Both the position numbers and the translations under genes were made by a program. DNA of 22,191 bases from an uncultured Francisella sp. (GTDB taxonomy: Bacteria > Pseudomonadota > Gammaproteobacteria > Burkholderiales > Neisseriaceae): contig CALUCM010000019.1 in NCBI GenBank assembly GCA_943914555.1, positions 1-22,191 of the forward strand, in the 5' to 3' direction. Shown here in pieces: positions 16,646-22,191 of this stretch (positions are counted from its first letter, which is position 1; every line of letters starts with the position of its first letter). The notes under the pieces were generated by a model. That model saw only the letters and a list, made by a program, of their open reading frames with translations. It ran no database searches and had not been told where the DNA came from.

Positions 16646-17425
16646 TCAAATTTTAGTTGATGAAATGCTTAAAAAGTTACTCAATTCGACATATTGACGC
16701 ACACTAAGTTCTTGCGGCCGAGAAGAAGTATCAATATTAAGACTAATTAGATCGTTCTTATTTAATTTTGATTTTAGATTGTTTAATAGGGTTTTGCGTC
16801 GCATATGGAAGGCCTCCTTGACTAGACTCACGAAAAAAGACCAATTGTGTACTGAAACTTGAGGAACAATAGGTAGTAGGCGGATGAATAAAGAATTAAC
16901 TTTAGGGCGTGGCGAAAAAGCTTCAGGAGGAACTTCCAACAGCGGTTCTATTGCAAAATGATATTGTAAAAGGACACTAAGCTGTCCATAACGAGATGAT
17001 CCGTTGGCAGCAAATAAACGTTCAGCCAATTCTTTTTGTAACATGAAATACATACCGCTAATTTGATGCTTGTGGTTGAGCAGTTTAAATAAAAGGGGGG
17101 TGGATATGTGATAAGGTAAGTTTCCAACGATTTTTTGAGGAGATGCTAAAGAATGAAAATTGAAATCGAGTACATCTTGATGATGGATTATTAGGTGTTT
17201 GGCATAAGCGCTCTGTTGCAATAGTTTAACCAGAGTTTCGTCAATTTCAATTACATGGAGTTGGCTCACTTGTTGACTGAGTAAATTAGTGAGTGCACCC
17301 AGACCAGGACCGATCTCGATTAAAGTTTCTTTGGGAGTTGGGTGGATGAAGCTGACAATATTTTTGATTAAAAAATCGTTTTTAAGGAAGTTTTGACTAA
17401 ATCTTTTTTTTGCGTGCTGAATCAT
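16646..17425 (-). CDS. rsmA: 16S rRNA dimethyladenosine transferase RsmA (KsgA)
   Basis: RsmA dimethylates A1518 and A1519 of 16S rRNA (E. coli numbering) using SAM, a late step and checkpoint in 30S assembly. The 259-residue protein (E. coli 273) has the family N terminus 'KRFSQNFL', SAM motif I 'EIGPGLGALT' at 37-46, acidic E60 in 'VIEID', and the catalytic 'NLPYHIS' block at 102-108. 'MLQKELAERL' and the C-terminal 'EAFSPRPKVNS' and 'FHMRRKTLLNN' follow. The usual upstream pdxA/surA genes are absent; a 533-bp gap lies upstream. xerD follows on the same strand. Confidence 0.96.
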   Translation of the reverse strand: MIQHAKKRFSQNFLKNDFLIKNIVSFIHPTPKETLIEIGPGLGALTNLLSQQVSQLHVIEIDETLVKLLQQSAYAKHLIIHHQDVLDFNFHSLASPQKIVGNLPYHISTPLLFKLLNHKHQISGMYFMLQKELAERLFAANGSSRYGQLSVLLQYHFAIEPLLEVPPEAFSPRPKVNSLFIRLLPIVPQVSVHNWSFFVSLVKEAFHMRRKTLLNNLKSKLNKNDLISLNIDTSSRPQELSVRQYVELSNFLSISSTKI

Positions 17426-17958
17426 GACTAGTGGTTATTTCATCTTTGCATGCTAAGGGCATTTTATTGGGTTTTATCAAGACTTGCTAAGACAAGGCTT
17501 TTAGTGTAGTCTAGCACATAGTCGCAGGTTTTACATCAAACATTAGATCTAGGGCTCGTTGATTACGTATGTTGCTTAGCGCTCATGTTAGTTTTCTTAG
17601 CCCTAAGTAGCCTATTAAACTTAACATTACTCATTGTTACGGCAACTAAAAAGTTACAGCGACTAAAGCTGGGGTGTTGTCCTCAAATAGTGTGGCGTTT
17701 TTGTATCAATATTAACTTAGCGTAAATGGTATCGAATCAAAAATCATATTTTACCGAGCTAAGCCAGCTGTATTTTTAATCGTGATAGGGCATGGTGATA
17801 GTAATCTTAGCTGGTGGTTTGATAAAGGCAAAATCAATATACTTGTAGACAAGGTATCTAGGAGGGGAGTAGATCTAGCTTCAAATCGAATACTTTCTAA
17901 TTTTAAATAGAGAAGCGCTACTTAATTTTTTGTGATAAAAAGTACTTAAGGATGAGCT
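17426..17958. other. 533-bp gap between divergent rsmA and emrA, no convincing gene
   Basis: This gap must hold the promoters of rsmA and emrA. It contains a near-perfect 15-bp tandem repeat (17636-17667) and an inverted repeat TAGGGCT/AGCCCTA bracketing about 17550-17604. Two short open stretches too weak to call as genes are present: a 46-codon ATG frame at 17585-17725 encoding a hydrophobic start ('MLVFLALSSLLNLTLL') without a Shine-Dalgarno, and an open stretch of 64 codons at 17716-17907 closed by TAG. The latter shares its frame with interrupted segments upstream and looks like a decayed coding region. A weak emrA promoter could be TTCAAA (17880-17885), 17 bases, TTAAAT (17903-17908). 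Confidence 0.6.
17636..17667. repeat. Imperfect 15-bp tandem repeat, period 17
   Basis: GTTACGGCAACTAAA (17636-17650) and GTTACAGCGACTAAA (17653-17667) match at 13 of 15 positions, separated by two A residues. It lies in the rsmA-emrA gap and might be a pair of binding sites or a local duplication. Confidence 0.65.
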
Positions 17959-19167
17959 ATGAATCAGCGAGATGATAAGATGCCAATGCAATCAGCAGAT
18001 AATGAATCAATTGTTGTGGTCAAAAATAAAAGGTTTAATAGAAGAAAGCGAAATTTGATTTTACTCACGCTGATCCTGATAGGTATAGCAGTAGCAGTAT
18101 TTTTGCTATATCTATTTATTTGGCGTTATGAAGTAGAAACTGATGATGCTTATGTCAACGGTAATGTAGTTCAGGTCAATGCACAAATCAATGGTCAAAT
18201 TAGTACGGTGGAGGTGGAAGATACTGATCATGTAGAAAAAGGAGAGACTTTGGTTACTTTTGATAAAGCTGATTATGAGCTAGCTTATCAAAAAGCCTTA
18301 AGTAAATTACAACTTGAAGTAAGTCAATTTCGTGACCTAAAACACGCAATTGGTAGTGCGAGAGCCGTAGTTACGCTTAAAAAGACTGCGTTAAATAAGG
18401 CCATTCAAGATTATCATCGTCGTGAAGCTTTAGTGCAATCGGGTGCAGTTTCTCAAGAAGAATTAGCACATGTGCGAGTATTTATGATGCAAGCTAAAGC
18501 TGATTTGGCAGCTGCCCAAGAGGCATATAAAAAAGCCATCAATGACTCTAACCCTGGTTTGCAATTAAAAAATCAGCCAGGTATTCAAGCGGCCATTGCT
18601 GATGTTAGATCAACGTGGCTTAATTTACATCGTACAGAGCTAAAAGCCCCGGTCAGTGGACAAGTGGCGAAGAAAAATGTTCATATTGGGCAAAAAGTTG
18701 CAGCCGGGCAACCAGTATTATCAATTATTTCACAGGGCAAAATGTGGGTTGATGCGAATTTTAAGGAAAGTCAACTTAGGCAGATAAAAAGAGGTCAATT
18801 GGTGGAACTGGTATCAGATTTGTATGGTTCCTCTGTGGTTTATCATGGTACGGTAGAAGGTCTTTCTGCTGGTACAGGCAGCGCTTTTTCTCTCCTGCCG
18901 CCGCAAAACGCTAGTGGAAACTGGATCAAGGTAGTTCAGCGCGTGCCGGTACGCATTGCCTTAGATAAAGAAGAGCTAAAAAAACATCCTTTACGCATTG
19001 GCTTATCAATGAAAGTTAAGATACACGTTGGCAGTAAAAAGGTTAACCAACAGAAAGCGGCTGTTTTATCAGAAAAAAACAAGAAAGCTCGCGATAACGA
19101 AAGCCTAGATGATACTGATTATTCTGAAGTTGATCAGCAAATATCCTCTATACTATTTCCTAACTAG
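17959..19167 (+). CDS. emrA: EmrA, membrane fusion protein of a multidrug efflux pump
   Basis: EmrA is the periplasmic adaptor that links the inner-membrane pump EmrB to an outer-membrane channel. The 402-residue protein has a basic cytoplasmic N terminus, one membrane anchor (about 32-54), and a first lipoyl half after 'TDDAYVNGNVVQVNAQI'. A long coiled-coil hairpin (about 100-200) leads to the second lipoyl half 'LKAPVSGQVAKKNVHIGQKV', then a beta-barrel with the EmrA block 'GTGSAFSLLPPQNASGNWIK' and 'RVPVRI'. A charged tail of about 45 residues extends past the usual end. The start has AAGGA at 17948-17952. It sits 13 bases before emrB. No TolC-like or MarR/EmrR-like gene is beside it. Confidence 0.95.
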   Translation: MNQRDDKMPMQSADNESIVVVKNKRFNRRKRNLILLTLILIGIAVAVFLLYLFIWRYEVETDDAYVNGNVVQVNAQINGQISTVEVEDTDHVEKGETLVTFDKADYELAYQKALSKLQLEVSQFRDLKHAIGSARAVVTLKKTALNKAIQDYHRREALVQSGAVSQEELAHVRVFMMQAKADLAAAQEAYKKAINDSNPGLQLKNQPGIQAAIADVRSTWLNLHRTELKAPVSGQVAKKNVHIGQKVAAGQPVLSIISQGKMWVDANFKESQLRQIKRGQLVELVSDLYGSSVVYHGTVEGLSAGTGSAFSLLPPQNASGNWIKVVQRVPVRIALDKEELKKHPLRIGLSMKVKIHVGSKKVNQQKAAVLSEKNKKARDNESLDDTDYSEVDQQISSILFPN

Positions 19168-19180
19168 CATGTGATCACGT

Positions 19181-20680
19181 ATGACTGATTATTTAAAAGG
19201 TAAAGATGCAGCGTTGATGATTGCCGGTCTTTCCTTGGCTACTTTTATGCAGGTGCTGGATTCCACAATTGCCAATGTGGCCTTACCTGCGATTGCTGGG
19301 AATTTAGGAGCTAGTGTATCACAAGGGATATGGGTCCTTACTTTTTTTATGGTATTTAATGCTGCCTCCATTCCCCTCACAGGGTTTTTGGCAAAACGCA
19401 TTGGAGAAGTTCGTTTATTTTCAATTTCATCGACCCTATTTATTATTGCCTCTCTGGTGTGCGGTTTATCTACCAGTTTGGTGATGCTTATTGTTGCACG
19501 TATTTTTCAAGGCTTAGTTTCAGGTCCCATGATCCCATTAGCGCAAAGCTTGTTATTGCGTAATACTCCGTTAGAAAGGCGTTCGATGGCAATGGGACTT
19601 TTCGGCATTGTTATTATGATTGCACCAGTATTAGGACCCATTTTAGGCGGATACATTAGTGATAACTACTATTGGGGTTGGATATTTTTTATCAACGTGC
19701 CCATTGGTCTTTTGTCACTTGCTCTTTGCTGGGTAACATTAAGACAACACGAAACTGAAAAAGAAAGCGTACCAGTAGATTATGTGGGCATTGTTTGTAT
19801 GATGATTGGTGTGGCCTGTTTTCAGTTAATGCTGGATCGAGGAAGAGAAGTGGATTGGTTTCAATCCAATGAAATCATTATATTAACCATCATTAGTGTG
19901 GTGTGTTTTCTTTACTTTTTGGTTTGGGAAATAGACCAGCCTTATCCGTTGATTAAACTCTCTCTTTTAAGGGATCGTAATTTTTCTATCGGTACTTTTG
20001 TATTATGTGCTTCCATGATGGTATATGTTGGCGCTATTGTATTGATCCCACAAGTGCTGGAATCACAATACGGTTATCAAGCGATTACAGCAGGGGAGTC
20101 AATTGCTGTGGTCGGTTTTTTCCCCTTTATATTAACGCCGATAGTAGGTAAATTGGATAAGCGGGTTGATATGCGCATATGGGTCACAATTAGCTTTTTG
20201 GTATTTGCTTTTTGTTTTTACTGGCGCTCAAACTTTAATATTGACATGACATTTTGGGACGTATGCGCGCCACAGTTTGTGCAAGGGATTGCAGTGGCCT
20301 TTTACTTTATGCCTATTAACAATATTATTTTTTCTAGAATCAAACCAACAGATATGGCCCAAGCCTCAGGTTTATCTAATTTTTTGCGAACCTTGTTTGG
20401 AGGAATTGGTGCTTCTTTATCAATGACTGTATGGGAGAGAAGAGAGGCTGTTCACCATGCTCATTTGACAGAAAGTTTTCATCTATTTAATGCAAATAGC
20501 GTCGATTGGATGAATCACACAGCAGCCACGTTAGGTATACCAAAAGAAGCCAGTCTTGCAGTGGCTCAGCAAATGATCACGCAACAGGGGTTTATTATTA
20601 GTAGTAACGAGATTTTTTATGTGTGCGCTTTGGTATTTTTATTTCTAACCGGTTTTATCTGGCTTTCTAAACGAATATGA
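19181..20680 (+). CDS. emrB: EmrB, DHA2-family multidrug/H+ antiporter
   Basis: EmrB is a 14-helix major facilitator transporter exporting hydrophobic toxic compounds in exchange for protons, working with EmrA. The 499-residue protein (E. coli 512) matches the family throughout: 'LATFMQVLDSTIANVALP' in helix 1, 'LAKRIGEVRLF' motif A, 'GPILGGYISDNYYWGWIFFINVPIG' motif C region (split here as GPILGG then WIFFINVPIG), 'LMLDRGREVDWF' and 'QGFIISSNEIFYV' near the end. No clear Shine-Dalgarno precedes the ATG, so translation may depend on coupling to emrA. The last 64 bases overlap the 3' end of the convergent YdcF-like gene. Substrate range cannot be read from sequence. Confidence 0.95.
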   Translation: MTDYLKGKDAALMIAGLSLATFMQVLDSTIANVALPAIAGNLGASVSQGIWVLTFFMVFNAASIPLTGFLAKRIGEVRLFSISSTLFIIASLVCGLSTSLVMLIVARIFQGLVSGPMIPLAQSLLLRNTPLERRSMAMGLFGIVIMIAPVLGPILGGYISDNYYWGWIFFINVPIGLLSLALCWVTLRQHETEKESVPVDYVGIVCMMIGVACFQLMLDRGREVDWFQSNEIIILTIISVVCFLYFLVWEIDQPYPLIKLSLLRDRNFSIGTFVLCASMMVYVGAIVLIPQVLESQYGYQAITAGESIAVVGFFPFILTPIVGKLDKRVDMRIWVTISFLVFAFCFYWRSNFNIDMTFWDVCAPQFVQGIAVAFYFMPINNIIFSRIKPTDMAQASGLSNFLRTLFGGIGASLSMTVWERREAVHHAHLTESFHLFNANSVDWMNHTAATLGIPKEASLAVAQQMITQQGFIISSNEIFYVCALVFLFLTGFIWLSKRI

Positions 20681-21315
20681 TTGAAAGATAGTTCTTTATG
20701 AAGCAAATAGTGGTATATCAGAGCGCCGATAGTAGAGTTGGTTTCTTTAACGTACATTTTAAGTGCCTTTGTGTTTATTTCAGCTGTTTGCTTGGTTGCT
20801 GAGCTTTGTACGGACAAACCAAGCAGATAGGCAATAATTGTGGCCCGTGTCAGGTGATAACTATCGCTGACAATAATAAACTGATGCCAAGCTTTTTTTT
20901 CTCCTATTTTCTTTGCATTAATAAGATTTTCGTAAGTATTGCGGCTACTTTCATCAATGGCTATAGCTGATTCTGGAATACCGTGATGGTTATGGGCAAA
21001 CTGCTTTGCTACAGCGGCTTCTGAGGGAAAGTTGGGATTTGGCGAGCCTCCAGTAAATATAATATGAGAAGCGATTTTTTGTCGGTAAAGAGTAATGGCG
21101 TGATTGATTCTTTTTTTAAGAACTGGTGAAGGATGATCCCCCCAAGCAGCAGCCCCTAGTACAATAATTGCATCGGCATGATGCAACGATGTAGGATGAT
21201 GTTTATCAAGCATCACCCAGGCAAAAAGTGTTATGTACGATATGATCAAGAGCATGATCACGTATTTAGATATCTTGACTATCAGTTTTACCATTCTTTT
21301 AATATGCCAATGCAT
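20617..21315 (-). CDS. YdcF/SanA-like (DUF218) membrane protein
   Basis: The 232-residue protein has one N-terminal membrane helix (about 12-34) and a DUF218 domain, with 'ADAIIVLGAAAWGD' at about 47-60, 'HIIFTGGSPNPN', 'ESSRNTYENL' at about 122-131 and 'IIVSDSYHLTRA' at 147-158. Family members such as SanA, YdcF and ElyC act in envelope integrity or cell-wall precursor metabolism; the precise reaction here is unknown. The domain should face the periplasm. ATG 21315 is used; ATG 21294 (residue 8), preceded by AAAAGA, is an alternative. The last 21 codons run antisense into emrB, which suggests either stop-codon loss or close packing. Confidence 0.82.
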   Translation of the reverse strand: MHWHIKRMVKLIVKISKYVIMLLIISYITLFAWVMLDKHHPTSLHHADAIIVLGAAAWGDHPSPVLKKRINHAITLYRQKIASHIIFTGGSPNPNFPSEAAVAKQFAHNHHGIPESAIAIDESSRNTYENLINAKKIGEKKAWHQFIIVSDSYHLTRATIIAYLLGLSVQSSATKQTAEINTKALKMYVKETNSTIGALIYHYLLHKELSFNHIRLESQIKPVRNKNTKAHT

Positions 21316-21338
21316 AAAGCCACAAAGATGATAAAGAT

Positions 21339-21368
21339 ATCATAAAATGTTAAATAGTTTTTTGAAAA
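21339..21368 (-). promoter_or_regulatory. Probable promoter for the YdcF-like gene
   Basis: On the minus strand, -35 TTTTCA (21368-21363, 4/6) and -10 TATGAT (21344-21339, 5/6) are separated by 18 bases. The predicted start, near 21332, would leave a leader of about 17 bases to ATG 21315. Confidence 0.45.
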
Positions 21369-21387
21369 AAGAACAATCGAGGTTATT

Positions 21388-21416
21388 TTGAGGAATCAAT
21401 TTGTTAAGAGTATGAT
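21388..21416 (+). promoter_or_regulatory. Probable promoter for the ferredoxin gene
   Basis: -35 TTGAGG (21388-21393, 4/6), a 17-base spacer and -10 TATGAT (21411-21416, 5/6) precede the ferredoxin gene, giving a leader of about 50 bases. It diverges from the YdcF-like promoter. Confidence 0.5.
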
Positions 21417-21474
21417 GATAAAGGCATTACCCAAAAAAATTGAAAATGAAAATAGGGTAGAAGGGGACTAAACC

Positions 21475-21738
21475 ATGTCTTTATATATAACTGATGATTG
21501 TATTAATTGTGATGTATGCGAGCCAGAATGCCCTAACAAAGCTATTTCTCAAGGTGAAGAGATATATGAGATAAATTCTAATTTATGCACAGAGTGTGTA
21601 GGACATTACGATGAACCGCAGTGTCAGCAAGTTTGTCCAGTCGATTGTATTTTGCTTGATCCCATGCATAGTGAAAGCAAAGAGCAGTTGTGGGATAAAT
21701 ATCGTCGCATTATCAAAATTGAAAAAGTAAATTGCTAA
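21475..21738 (+). CDS. YfhL-type 2[4Fe-4S] ferredoxin (Alvin family)
   Basis: This small cytoplasmic electron carrier has 87 residues (E. coli YfhL 86). The first cluster motif is C9, C12, C15 followed by C19 in 'CINCDVCEPECPNKAIS'. The second is C38, C41, C50 and C54 in 'CTECVGHYDEPQCQQVCP', with the 8-residue CxxC-x8-C insertion characteristic of the Alvin/YfhL family. An extra C58 is present. The C-terminal helix 'KEQLWDKYRRI' is also family-typical. A strong Shine-Dalgarno AAGGGG (21461-21466) is 8 bases before the ATG. The redox partner is unknown; the gene is separate from the isc operon. Confidence 0.93.
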   Translation: MSLYITDDCINCDVCEPECPNKAISQGEEIYEINSNLCTECVGHYDEPQCQQVCPVDCILLDPMHSESKEQLWDKYRRIIKIEKVNC

Positions 21739-21742
21739 CATC

Positions 21743-21772
21743 TTGACGGAAAAGCGTGAGTTGAGTTAGAAT
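21743..21772 (+). promoter_or_regulatory. Strong stable-RNA-type promoter for the tRNA-tuf operon
   Basis: -35 TTGACG (21743-21748, 5/6), an 18-base spacer and -10 TAGAAT (21767-21772, 5/6) are followed by the G+C-rich discriminator GCCCGGC. Such discriminators are known from stable-RNA promoters under stringent (ppGpp/DksA) control. The predicted start is near 21779, about 11 bases before tRNA-Tyr. Confidence 0.75.
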
Positions 21773-21789
21773 GCCCGGCTCTAGCGTGT

Positions 21790-21873
21790 GGAGGGATTCC
21801 CGAGCGGCCAAAGGGGGCAGACTGTAAATCTGTTGCGTAAGCTTCGAAGGTTCGAATCCTTCTCCCTCCACCA
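21790..21873 (+). tRNA. tyrU: tRNA-Tyr (anticodon GTA)
   Basis: This is an 84-base class II tRNA with acceptor GGAGGGA pairing with TCCCTCC, discriminator A and encoded CCA (21871-21873). The anticodon GTA is at 21824-21826 between CAGA and TCTG. It has a long variable arm and the T-loop TTCGAAT. It is the first gene of the tRNA-tuf operon. Confidence 0.97.
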
Positions 21874-21892
21874 GATCCAAATACGGGAAGTA

Positions 21893-21966
21893 GCGGGTGT
21901 AGCTCAATGGTAGAGCAGAAGCCTTCCAAGCTTAATGTGAGGGTTCGATTCCCTTCACCCGCTCCA
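21893..21966 (+). tRNA. glyT: tRNA-Gly (anticodon TCC)
   Basis: This is a 74-base tRNA with acceptor GCGGGTG pairing with CACCCGC, discriminator T and encoded CCA. The anticodon TCC is at 21925-21927 in loop CTTCCAA, the counterpart of E. coli glyT in the tufB operon. The outermost anticodon-stem pair (27-43) appears as a G-A mismatch. Confidence 0.95.
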
Positions 21967-21976
21967 ATTTTATTAA

Positions 21977-22051
<75 letters not shown>

Positions 22052-22147
22052 TAGGCGATGGCTTATAGATGTAATGAATAGGCAAGGTCAGTGTTAAAGC
22101 ACGCTAAGCTAGGTGTCGTTTGATGAATATTAATTGAGGGAATAGTG

Positions 22148-22191
22148 ATGTCAAAGAGTAGATATGAGAGGGTAAAGCCGCATGTAAATGT
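22148..22191 (+). CDS. tuf: Elongation factor Tu, N-terminal fragment (cut by window end)
   Basis: Only 14 full codons are visible, reading MSKSRYERVKPHVN, which matches the EF-Tu N terminus (typically M-[AS]-K-x-K-F-E-R-x-K-P-H-V-N-V). The Shine-Dalgarno GAGGG at 22136-22140 is 7 bases ahead of the ATG. A GTG immediately before the ATG is in frame but unlikely as start. The position after tRNA-Thr suggests the tufB copy. EF-Tu delivers aminoacyl-tRNA to the ribosome, and cotranscription with tRNAs is the known arrangement. Confidence 0.9.
   Translation, partial: MSKSRYERVKPHVN

Overview
The window is a chromosomal segment of an AT-rich (roughly 40% G+C by eye) gammaproteobacterium. The evidence is the order dxr-rseP-bamA-lpxD-fabZ-lpxA-dnaE, the EmrAB pump, a YfhL-type ferredoxin, and the tRNA-Tyr/tRNA-Gly/tRNA-Thr/tuf arrangement known from the enterobacterial tufB operon. 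Coding density is high and almost every gene is a housekeeping gene. The low G+C and the missing usual neighbours (skp, lpxB, rnhB) would fit a host-associated lineage such as the Legionellales. That is an inference; the sequence alone does not prove the taxon.

Left block (1-9898, + strand): the 3' end of dxr (isoprenoid synthesis), rseP (site-2 protease), bamA (outer-membrane protein assembly), a strong intrinsic terminator, then lpxD, fabZ, lpxA (lipid A and fatty acid synthesis) and dnaE (replicative polymerase). This is an envelope-biogenesis operon with dnaE attached. Skp is missing between bamA and lpxD, and lpxB/rnhB are missing between lpxA and dnaE.

Middle (9947-17425): a minus-strand operon lytTR-obgE-cysS is driven by a good sigma70-type promoter that overlaps the start of a divergent asparaginase-like gene. 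Next come a UspA-like stress protein (-), the tRNA ct6A cyclase TcdA/CsdL (+), and a minus-strand pair rsmA-xerD.

Right (17426-22191): a 533-bp gap without a convincing gene contains a near-perfect tandem repeat and what may be a decayed reading frame. The emrA-emrB multidrug efflux operon follows, then a convergent, overlapping YdcF/SanA-like membrane protein. A YfhL-type ferredoxin with its own promoter comes next, then a strong stable-RNA-like promoter, three tRNA genes and the first 14 codons of an elongation factor Tu gene cut by the window end.

I see no CRISPR array, insertion sequence, prophage or clear defence system. The most interesting signals are small-scale: ruler-residue changes in LpxA, the missing skp replaced by a terminator, a LytTR regulator translationally coupled to the GTPase ObgE, a diverged asparaginase, tandem operator-like repeats between divergent genes, and the possible decayed gene upstream of emrA.
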